The notes under the pieces were generated by a model. That model had not been told where the DNA came from. It searched no databases and worked only from the letters and a program-made list of their open reading frames with translations. From IMG/VR virus record IMGVR_UViG_3300020377_000007, positions 1 to 50,655 of that record: a stretch of DNA of 50,655 nucleotides; one strand, 5' to 3'. A program made the position numbers and the translations under genes. Positions 7,701 to 14,038 of the stretch are shown here, piece by piece (within the stretch, counting starts at the first letter, position 1; every line of letters begins with the position of its first letter). The stretch is from a virus.

Positions 7701-8100
7701 TAAAATAATTGTGCATTGCTCTGCTACTAGGGAAAACGAAAACTACACGGTTGATACAATACGTAGTTGGCATGTTGACGGTAGAGGTTGGAGCGACATA
7801 GGTTATCATTTCTACATAGACTTACATGGTGATATATACAAAGGTAGAGATATAGCTAAAATCGGAGCTCATTGTAAAGGGCAGAATCGTAATTCAATAG
7901 GTATATGCTATTGTGGTGGCGTTGAAGCAGATGGTAAGACTCCGAAAGATACTAGAACAAAAGAACAAAAAGATAGTTTAATAGCAGTTCTTAAAACGCT
8001 TAAGGCAATGTATCCTGAAGCTGTTATACATTCACATAGTGACTTTGCTAATAAAGCATGTCCATCATTTGATGCAACTAAAGAATATGAAAATATCTGA
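7687..8100 (+). CDS. Endolysin: N-acetylmuramoyl-L-alanine amidase, T7-lysozyme type
   Basis: This 137-residue protein is an Amidase_2 family zinc enzyme that cuts the bond between muramic acid and L-alanine in peptidoglycan. Zinc ligands are H10 (IIVHCSAT), H117 and C125, with catalytic Y40 (GYHFYI) and K123. The H117-K123-C125 spacing is identical to T7 lysozyme (H122, K128, C130). Length is close to T7 lysozyme (151 residues). No signal peptide is present, so it would depend on a holin for release, consistent with the membrane proteins just before and after it. The start at 7687 gives the standard short N-terminus before the first strand. Confidence 0.95.
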   Translation: MRQINKIIVHCSATRENENYTVDTIRSWHVDGRGWSDIGYHFYIDLHGDIYKGRDIAKIGAHCKGQNRNSIGICYCGGVEADGKTPKDTRTKEQKDSLIAVLKTLKAMYPEAVIHSHSDFANKACPSFDATKEYENI

Positions 8101-8359
8101 AGGAACAGAATTTAAAATAGATGTTAAAACTATTATAAGCATAATAGCTGTAACGTCGATGTTTGTAGGTATGTACTATACACTACAAGATGATATAGCA
8201 GATGCTAAAAAAATGCCTAAAGCTGTTATAGATCGTATTGAATATGATTTAAAACAAGATTGGCACACTAACCACATAAACAAGTTGGAAGAAGAAGTTA
8301 AAGAATTGAGAAAGTGGTGCAGAGAACTTGATGAAGAACTTTATAAAAAGAAAAGATAA
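8087..8359 (+). CDS. Single-span coiled-coil membrane protein (spanin-like)
   Basis: I place the start at 8087 (MKISEGTEFKIDVK), giving 90 residues and a 14-base overlap with the amidase; an upstream in-frame ATG at 8039 would extend far into the amidase and adds nonconserved-looking sequence. One membrane span occupies about residues 13-31 (IISIIAVTSMFVGMYY), followed by a long charged helix with heptad character (INKLEEEVKELRKWCRELDEEL). One N-terminal span plus a periplasmic coiled coil right after an endolysin is the layout of inner-membrane spanins (Rz-like). No separate outer-membrane lipoprotein partner was recognised. Confidence 0.6.
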   Translation: MKISEGTEFKIDVKTIISIIAVTSMFVGMYYTLQDDIADAKKMPKAVIDRIEYDLKQDWHTNHINKLEEEVKELRKWCRELDEELYKKKR

Positions 8360-8517
8360 TGGAAAAGTTAAAAGAAATGGTAAATCATCCTTTATCTAAA
8401 TCAGTTGCTTTAGGTATTGTTGGTGCTTTGTTATTAATGGAAAAACACCCACTATATGCTGGTGCAGCATTTGGTATGGGACTTAGAGAATTATTATTAG
8501 CTTTTAAAGCTGAATAA
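8359..8517 (+). CDS. Small hydrophobic protein of the lysis block
   Basis: A 52-residue peptide with hydrophobic stretches at about residues 14-26 (VALGIVGALLLM) and 34-48 (AGAAFGMGLRELLLAF), compatible with two short membrane helices. It starts at a TAATG junction with the previous gene, implying coupled translation. The position among amidase, spanin-like and holin-like genes suggests a holin or antiholin contribution, but I cannot name a family. Confidence 0.55.
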   Translation: MEKLKEMVNHPLSKSVALGIVGALLLMEKHPLYAGAAFGMGLRELLLAFKAE

Positions 8518-8528
8518 AACAAAATTAA

Positions 8529-8687
8529 ATGAAATCAAAAGGACTAGGAGACACAATAGAAAAGTTTACAGTAAACACAGGTATAAAATTTGTTGTAGAT
8601 AAAATATCAGAAAAAACAGGAAAAGATTGCGGTTGTAAAAAAAGAAAAGACAAACTTAATCAAGTTTTTCCATATAAAAACATATAA
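8529..8687 (+). CDS. Small conserved DCGC-motif phage protein
   Basis: A 52-residue basic protein: KGLGDTIEKFTVNTGIKF, then ISEKTGKDCGCKKRKDKLN and a VFPYKNI ending. This pattern (GLGDT-x-EK, a DCGC turn, a basic helix and FPYK) is one I recall from many marine myoviruses and Bacteroidetes phages, where it is uncharacterised. The two Cys in DCGCKKRK could be a small metal-binding turn. It is preceded by an A-rich leader and ends in a TAATG overlap with the metallopeptidase-like gene. Confidence 0.62.
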   Translation: MKSKGLGDTIEKFTVNTGIKFVVDKISEKTGKDCGCKKRKDKLNQVFPYKNI

Positions 8688-9916
8688 TGTATACACAGGC
8701 TCAAAATCCATTTAACTCGCCAGTCGTAAAAGTAGACATGGAAGATGGTGTATTAGGCAAAGCTAATAAAGACGGTACTATACACATAAATAAAGATGTA
8801 AACGATCCAAAACAAATAAAAAAAATCGTTGAGCATGAGTCTGTACATATAGATCAAATGAGAAGAGGTGATTTATCATATGATGATAATAGTGTAACTT
8901 GGAAAGGTAAAAAATATTCTAGATCTAAAATGGATGAAGGTGCTAAAAATTTACCTTGGGAAAAAGAAGCATATTCAAAAGCTGGTAAAAAGAAATTTAA
9001 AATGGGTGGTAATAAAAATCCATATTCTCCTTTACAGAAAAAAGGTTTAATAAATTCGCCATTACACAAGGATCCACCAAATGGAACTACACTTCCAACA
9101 GCTACAGCAAACTCTGAAAATTATATAGATAGAATTTTATCAAAAACTAAACAAGATGGTAGTGGAGGTTACTCTTTAGGTAAAGTAAAACATCTAACAT
9201 CAGGTAAAGAAATTAGAGATAATAAACAGAGTGGTTATTATAAAGCTATAGGTGGAAAAGGTTTTGATTTACAAGCAAAATCAATGTATGAACTTCAAGG
9301 TGGAACACCTACAGGAAAAGCTTACGAAGAATGGAAAAATCAATTAAGAAAAGATTCGGCAAAAATTGCTAGAGACTATGAGTTGGCTCGAGGAGCTTAT
9401 AGTTTTTTAGATGATGTTGAAGAACAAAAAGATGGGACAAAAGAATTTACTACGTCAACAGGTGGCAAGTATAGCTATAGAAAAGGAGATGATGGTCAAG
9501 CTCAGTTTTCTGTTTGGGATCCAAAATTAAAAGGATACAGCTCGTATAAAGATTGGGACAATGATGATAAGGATGAAAGATTTGGCGGTGCTAGTAGAGG
9601 TGATATTGTAAATTACTCTAATGAAAAATTTAAAAAGTCATGGAGAACAAGTAATGCTTCTAAAACTTTAGATAAATATGCTAATGAAGAAAAAGGAAGC
9701 TCTTACAAATACGATCCAATAAGTGGTAGATTTAGAACTGTTGGATTAGCTGAAAATTTTGGCGCTGGAGATGATGAAAGTAAAATTAAAAGTGCTAGAA
9801 ACATATTAGACAGGTCAAAAATTAATCAACCTGAAGTATTACCTACAGCTACAGTTTCATCAAAACCTAAAAATAGTGTGACAGGACCTTCAATAAATGA
9901 CGGAACAGATGAGTGA
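8687..9916 (+). CDS. Virion protein with N-terminal zinc-peptidase-like domain
   Basis: The 409-residue product opens with a compact metallopeptidase-like domain (about residues 1-100): HESVH at 50-54 gives the two His and the catalytic Glu of an HExxH site, and LPWEKEAY (E92 or E94) offers the third ligand. The middle carries two SP motifs (YSPLQKKG, NSPLHKD; about residues 120-135) shared with other proteins here. The rest (about 150-409) is hydrophilic, Gly/Lys/Tyr-rich and unassigned. Many phages have such small HExxH domains in virion proteins, where they may process proteins or peptidoglycan. The gene overlaps its neighbours at both ends and lies between lysis and structural genes. Peptidase activity is inferred from the motif. 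Confidence 0.72.
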   Translation: MYTQAQNPFNSPVVKVDMEDGVLGKANKDGTIHINKDVNDPKQIKKIVEHESVHIDQMRRGDLSYDDNSVTWKGKKYSRSKMDEGAKNLPWEKEAYSKAGKKKFKMGGNKNPYSPLQKKGLINSPLHKDPPNGTTLPTATANSENYIDRILSKTKQDGSGGYSLGKVKHLTSGKEIRDNKQSGYYKAIGGKGFDLQAKSMYELQGGTPTGKAYEEWKNQLRKDSAKIARDYELARGAYSFLDDVEEQKDGTKEFTTSTGGKYSYRKGDDGQAQFSVWDPKLKGYSSYKDWDNDDKDERFGGASRGDIVNYSNEKFKKSWRTSNASKTLDKYANEEKGSSYKYDPISGRFRTVGLAENFGAGDDESKIKSARNILDRSKINQPEVLPTATVSSKPKNSVTGPSINDGTDE

Positions 9917-10358
9917 TAAAAAAAAATTTAAAGAAACTAAAGTAGGAGCTTTTCTAACTCAAAAGGCTCCTAAAATAGTATCTAAGTTAGGTGAGTTTTT
10001 ACCTGATGAAGGAGGACTTGGTATAGTAAAAAATATTATAACAAGTGATAAGACTATTAAGGCTGCTGATAAAGAGATGGCTTTAAAATTATTAGAGCAA
10101 GATATAGCTGAAATGAATAACATATCACAGAGATGGGTTAGTGATATGAAAAGTGATTCTTGGTTAAGTAAGAATACTAGACCTATGACACTTATATTTT
10201 TAACTTTAGCTATGACAATATTTATAATATTAGACTCTACTTTATTGTTAGAAATAAAAAGAGGTTGGGTTTCTTTATTAGAGGCTTTACTTATAACAGT
10301 TTATGTAGCATACTTTGGATCAAGAGGTGCTGAAAAAATTACAAAAATAAAAAAATAA
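9909..10358 (+). CDS. Holin-like membrane protein (3TM holin type)
   Basis: I choose the start at 9909 (MSDKKKF), 8 bases inside the previous gene; an ATG at 9897 would add four residues. The 149-residue protein has an amphipathic N-terminal half, then SKNTRPMTLIFLTLAMTIF and IILDS forming a span at about 96-117, and LLEALLITVYVAYFGSRGAE as a second hydrophobic region. The TRP-x-TL motif followed by spans and YFGSRGxEK matches the phage 3TM holin family as I remember it. It would permeabilise the inner membrane for the amidase encoded 2 kb upstream. With several other small membrane proteins nearby, which one is the true holin is uncertain. Confidence 0.7.
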   Translation: MSDKKKFKETKVGAFLTQKAPKIVSKLGEFLPDEGGLGIVKNIITSDKTIKAADKEMALKLLEQDIAEMNNISQRWVSDMKSDSWLSKNTRPMTLIFLTLAMTIFIILDSTLLLEIKRGWVSLLEALLITVYVAYFGSRGAEKITKIKK

Positions 10359-10364
10359 GAAATT

Positions 10365-10910
10365 ATGGTAGATGATAGCTTACCTACACCGGAAGACTTT
10401 GAAAGAGCAAAGGAGGCACAAGATGTTAATAGCGACACAAAAGATGTTAGTGATGGTAAAAAAGATAAAAAAGAAGAAGAATCTAATAGTGAAGCGAAAA
10501 AACAACCTTCTGCTCCAGTAGGAAAAACAATACCGTCAACTGTTGTTGAAATAGCTGGTGTTGTTGGAGAAATGCAAGCTGAACCTAGGGTATTTGCTCA
10601 TGATGCTAACCTTTTAGATCTAACAATACCTCAAACAGGTAAAGGCGAAAACGAACCTGATGCTTCTGTTTCTGTTTTAGATACAGGTACAGCAGCGGCT
10701 GGTGATGAAGTTAAAGTTTTAAACCGAGGTGCTTGTTTATATGTAGGTGGTGCTGGTAATGTAGACGTACAAATGGAAGGTGGTCAAAGAGTTATTTTTA
10801 AGTCTGTATCAGCAGGTGCTTTTTTACCTATACTAGTAACAAAAGTTTACTTAACTGACAAAAATGGTCTTGCAACTACAAACGCAACTGATATATTAGC
10901 TTTATTCTGA
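10365..10910 (+). CDS. Probable virion protein with C-terminal beta domain
   Basis: The 181-residue protein has an acidic, Lys/Glu/Asp-rich disordered N-terminus (about 1-60) and a beta-rich C-terminal domain with LYVGGAGNVDVQMEGGQRVIF, then GAFLPILVTKVYLT and a closing NATDILALF. This C-terminal pattern (a value field, a promoter-like Gly-Gly turn and ATDILALx end) is one I recall in small structural proteins of tailed phages. It may be a decoration or fibre-base protein. It lies 6 bases after the holin-like gene, and its stop overlaps the next start. Confidence 0.6.
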   Translation: MVDDSLPTPEDFERAKEAQDVNSDTKDVSDGKKDKKEEESNSEAKKQPSAPVGKTIPSTVVEIAGVVGEMQAEPRVFAHDANLLDLTIPQTGKGENEPDASVSVLDTGTAAAGDEVKVLNRGACLYVGGAGNVDVQMEGGQRVIFKSVSAGAFLPILVTKVYLTDKNGLATTNATDILALF

Positions 10911-11071
10911 TGTCATCAATAGGTATAGTAAACTCAATTCCTTGGATAGTAAATTTACCAGGCCAAGGTGGTTCTATTCCCACACCACCATCCGGAAACT
11001 TTGTGGCTTTAGAATCAGATATAAACGATATAGCACTTTTAGAAGATGGTAGTAAAATAGAACTAGAATAA
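10910..11071 (+). CDS. Small acidic protein before second tail fibre
   Basis: A 53-residue frame starting in a TGATG overlap with the preceding gene. The N-terminus is hydrophobic and Gly/Pro-rich (IGIVNSIPWIVNLPGQGG), the C-terminus acidic and helix-like (LESDINDIALLEDGSKIELE). It ends 10 bases before the fibre gene. It may be a fibre-associated or capsid accessory peptide; no family recognised. Confidence 0.5.
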   Translation: MSSIGIVNSIPWIVNLPGQGGSIPTPPSGNFVALESDINDIALLEDGSKIELE

Positions 11072-11081
11072 ATAAATAAAA

Positions 11082-12725
11082 ATGGCAAATAAAAAATTTT
11101 CAGACTTTGACGAAAAAACTAGCTCGAGTAACGTTCAGTTTGTTGTAGGTTATAATGGATCAGATAATGTAAGAATATCTCCATCTAACTTAGCTCCAAC
11201 GGTTCCTATAGGGGCAGACCCAGACACAGAAATTGACGGTAATAAAGTAGATGGAACAGCCACAACATTCATGAGGAGTGACGCTGTGCCTGCGTTAAAA
11301 GATACAGGAGTTACAGCCGGAACCTATGGAGACGCTACAAATGTTCCTCAAATAGAAGTAGATGCTAAAGGTAGAGTTCTTTCTGTTACTGATGTAGCTA
11401 TTCAAAGTAGTGGAGGTTTTTCATCTTGGACTACTTTAGATAACTCAACAGCAGCAGCCGAATTTATTGATTGGGACCCATCCTCTACAGGAGCACAATA
11501 TAATATTATAGTAAAAACAGGTGCCGGTACAGCAGGAGCTGTAAATAAGATTAGAGTTGCAAACTCAACAGGAATAGCAGACGGCACTGAAGGATATATA
11601 CTTGTAGAAACAGCTCTTGAAACTTCTTATCGTTTACCTCTTGAATCTCAAGGTAGTTTTGTTGGGTGCGGTGCTTTAATTGAAAATGGAACAGCACTTG
11701 GCGTAGGACCAAAACCTGAGTTGTTTAAGTATATTTATAGAGCATCTAACACTACTTTTTATTATACGAAAGTAGTAAACCTAGAAAATCCGGTATATCC
11801 ACCACCACCTGGTACAGGAACTTTTCCTGTTGCTAATTTAGCGGCATTATATGATCCTAATACTTTTAATGGTACTGATGGAGCAACAATAAGCAACAAC
11901 ACAGCATGGATTAATTCAATTGCTCCCAATACTAATATTCCAAATTTAATTGCTTACCAACCGTCAGGTTCTCAAGGATCTCCATATCCATTATTTATAT
12001 GGTATGATGGTCAAACATCACAAACCCTGCCTCAGCCAATGTTTTTCTTAGGAACTTCTAATGTTACAAAGGCAGGATTTTATAGTGCCAATCTATTATC
12101 AAGTCAAAGTAATACTACTACGGCTTGTTTCTATATGAGAGGACCTCATTCAGTGTCATCGGGTTCTTATGGTGGATTGATTGACTTTAGAGGTAGTAGT
12201 AGCAATATATTTGATGAAACACTATATGTATATAGAAGCGGTAGTGGAGATGTTAAGTTTTTTATATATGACCCAAGTGTAACTTTTTCATATCCTCCTA
12301 TTAATAGTAATTTTCAGTCTCAAGGTGGAACTGATTTCTTAAATCAATATTACTTTATTTCTTATCAAATAGACTACACAAATTACAATTCAGGAGGAGG
12401 TTCAATTACTTTGCACGTAGCGTGTAACGATTCTAAAACTTGGGCAGCTAATAATGGCGCAGGGGCGTGGTACTATGAGACAGGAACAGTAGGCTCAGGA
12501 TCCTCCATACAAGTAGACGACGCGGGAATATGGACAGAAACATTTAGTAATCTAACATTAACTGACCCATCTCTGCTAAACTTTTCTTATGGTAATAATG
12601 CTTCTAATAATAACTCAGAAAATGCAGGAGGATTTTTAGGACATTTAGCTATATATAATTCTTTATTATCTAACACAGACGTTAAGAATGTGTTTACTTC
12701 AAGTTCAGGACTATATATGCCTTAA
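11082..12725 (+). CDS. Tail fibre with C-terminal lectin-like (LamG/ConA-type) domain
   Basis: This 547-residue protein starts with a short anchor module (KKFSDFDEKTSSSNVQFVVG, residues 4-23) of the same kind as the fibre at 1819. Next is a fibre repeat of the GTYGDATNVPQIEVDAKGRV type (about 80-100) common in phage tail fibres. From about residue 245 to the end it resembles a laminin-G/concanavalin-like lectin: AALYDPNTFNG, mixed beta strands with Gly-Asp turns, and a closing GFLGHLAIYNSLLSNTDV. Such domains bind carbohydrates, so it is a good candidate for host surface recognition. It sits between a small acidic gene and a coiled-coil gene. Confidence 0.75.
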   Translation: MANKKFSDFDEKTSSSNVQFVVGYNGSDNVRISPSNLAPTVPIGADPDTEIDGNKVDGTATTFMRSDAVPALKDTGVTAGTYGDATNVPQIEVDAKGRVLSVTDVAIQSSGGFSSWTTLDNSTAAAEFIDWDPSSTGAQYNIIVKTGAGTAGAVNKIRVANSTGIADGTEGYILVETALETSYRLPLESQGSFVGCGALIENGTALGVGPKPELFKYIYRASNTTFYYTKVVNLENPVYPPPPGTGTFPVANLAALYDPNTFNGTDGATISNNTAWINSIAPNTNIPNLIAYQPSGSQGSPYPLFIWYDGQTSQTLPQPMFFLGTSNVTKAGFYSANLLSSQSNTTTACFYMRGPHSVSSGSYGGLIDFRGSSSNIFDETLYVYRSGSGDVKFFIYDPSVTFSYPPINSNFQSQGGTDFLNQYYFISYQIDYTNYNSGGGSITLHVACNDSKTWAANNGAGAWYYETGTVGSGSSIQVDDAGIWTETFSNLTLTDPSLLNFSYGNNASNNNSENAGGFLGHLAIYNSLLSNTDVKNVFTSSSGLYMP

Positions 12726-12756
12726 ATAAAAAAAACAAACAATTAAATTAAATAAA

Positions 12757-13008
12757 ATGAATAAAATAACAGAAGAAGAATTAAAAACTATAAAAGATCA
12801 ACAAGAGAAAACAGCTAAAATACTTGGTGAAATAGGTTATTTAGAAACTCAAAAACACGCGTTGCTACATAACATAGCTGACATTAATGTAGAAACAAAC
12901 GATTTCAAGCATAACCTTGAAGAAAAATATGGTAAAATAGAAATAAACTTAAATGATGGTTCTTATTCTAAAATAGAAGAAGAAGAAAAAGAAAAACAAA
13001 ATGCCTAG
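12757..13008 (+). CDS. Small coiled-coil protein (prefoldin-like appearance)
   Basis: An 83-residue protein that is almost all helix: EEELKTIKDQQEKTAKILGE, then a Gly break, a second helix around HALLHNIADINVETNDF, and a short strand segment KIEINLNDGSYSK. Two helices around a short turn resemble prefoldin-type coiled coils. It may be an assembly chaperone or head-tail factor. The stop overlaps the next start by 8 bases. I recall homologous-looking proteins beside terminase modules in marine phages, without a known function. Confidence 0.62.
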   Translation: MNKITEEELKTIKDQQEKTAKILGEIGYLETQKHALLHNIADINVETNDFKHNLEEKYGKIEINLNDGSYSKIEEEEKEKQNA

Positions 13009-13228
13009 TGTTATAAGAAAGATAAGTATAGGATCTGACTACAAAAATGACGCTATGCATTATTCTATTGGTCAAGAGGTTTATGGTGGTCATACTATAG
13101 AAGCTATATTAAACAATGAAAAAAGTGGTGAATATTCTATCTTCATAAAAAAAGGAGATGAAGTTATACCATGGAAAAGGTTTAATAACAACATGGCAAT
13201 AGCTGTTGAGTTTGACTTAAAATACTAA
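13001..13228 (+). CDS. Small conserved phage protein of the head module
   Basis: The 75-residue protein has the pattern VIRKISIGSDYKNDAMHYSI, GQEVYGGHTIEAI and EVIPWKRFNNNMAIAVEFDL, suggesting a small beta-rich domain. I remember near-identical patterns (RKISIG, DYKNAMHY, GQxVxGG) in uncultured marine phages next to the terminase module, always uncharacterised. It is tightly packed: an 8-base overlap upstream and a TAATG junction downstream. No cofactor motif is visible. Confidence 0.66.
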   Translation: MPSVIRKISIGSDYKNDAMHYSIGQEVYGGHTIEAILNNEKSGEYSIFIKKGDEVIPWKRFNNNMAIAVEFDLKY

Positions 13229-13821
13229 TGAAAAGTTTATATGACTTTATTGTAAAACCTATAGGTAAAAGATATAATAATACTAAAAAGGTAAAAGATA
13301 AAAATCTAATATTAAATACTAATATAGAAACATATTCTAGTGTAAATAAAAAAGCTATAGTTGTATCAACACCTATAGCTTATAAAACACCAGTAAAAAT
13401 AGGTGATACCGTATACGTGCACCATAATGTGTTTAGAAGATTTTATGATGTTAGAGGTCAAGAGAAAAATAGTAGATCATACTTTAAAGATGATATGTAT
13501 TTTTGTAATCCTACACAGTTGTATATGTACGATAATAAACCTCATTTAGATTATTGTTTTGTATCTCCTGTTAAAAATAAGGATACATATAAGACTTCTA
13601 AAGAAAAAATTCAGTTTGGTATATTAAAATATACAAATAACATCTTAGAATCAAAAAGAATAACACCTGGGACACTTGTAACTTTCACACCAGATTCAGA
13701 ATTTGAGTTTATTATAGAAGGTGAAAAACTTTATTGTATGAAATTTAATGATATAGCTATAGCACATGAACACAAAGGAAACGAAGAAGAATATAATCCA
13801 AGCTGGGCAGCTAGCTGTTAA
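13228..13821 (+). CDS. Possible tandem GroES-like protein
   Basis: A 197-residue protein that appears to contain two related beta domains. The first (about 7-105) has DFIVKPIGKRY, a central KKAIVVSTP strand and VKIGDTVYVHHNVFRR. The second (about 108-185) has YCFVSPV, FGILKY, ITPGTLVTFTPDSEFEFII and EGEKLYCMKFNDIAIA. Both follow the GroES order: a leading strand with a Pro, a strand ahead of the x-GD-V or PGTLV turn, and a terminal strand like the E. coli EEVLIMSESDILAI. A double GroES domain recalls chloroplast Cpn20. With groEL and groES about 8 kb upstream, a co-chaperonin role is attractive, but this is fold inference. The gene overlaps the next by 56 bases. Confidence 0.6.
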   Translation: MKSLYDFIVKPIGKRYNNTKKVKDKNLILNTNIETYSSVNKKAIVVSTPIAYKTPVKIGDTVYVHHNVFRRFYDVRGQEKNSRSYFKDDMYFCNPTQLYMYDNKPHLDYCFVSPVKNKDTYKTSKEKIQFGILKYTNNILESKRITPGTLVTFTPDSEFEFIIEGEKLYCMKFNDIAIAHEHKGNEEEYNPSWAASC

Positions 13822-14038
13822 AGAGTTAATAAAAGTAGCTAAAGAACCTATTGTAGATACAGGAGAAGACGTCACAGCAGATAGACTTAAAAATGCAGCT
13901 GCAACAAAGAAGTTGGCTATATTTGATGCTTTTGAAATACTAAACAGAATAGAAGAAGAAGAAAATTTATTAGAGGGTAAAGTTAAAGAAGATAAAAAAG
14001 AAAGAGTGTTTAAGTTTGCAGAAGGGAGAAGTAAATGA
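13766..14038 (+). CDS. Small protein directly upstream of terminase (TerS candidate)
   Basis: A 90-residue helical protein (KNIIQAGQLAVKELIKVA, DRLKNAAATKKLAIFDAFEIL) ending in a charged tail. The stop overlaps the start of the large terminase gene (ATGA), the position usually taken by a small terminase subunit. Its size and helical content are compatible with a DNA-recognition subunit, but I see no clear helix-turn-helix, so this is a positional guess. The start lies 56 bases inside the previous gene; no closer ATG is available in frame near the boundary. Confidence 0.6.
   Translation: MNTKETKKNIIQAGQLAVKELIKVAKEPIVDTGEDVTADRLKNAAATKKLAIFDAFEILNRIEEEENLLEGKVKEDKKERVFKFAEGRSK

Noticed and set aside
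8039-8086. Upstream start for the spanin-like protein
   Set aside because: The extension (16 residues) lies inside the amidase C-terminal region and delays the membrane span; the ATG at 8087 gives a normal short N-terminus.
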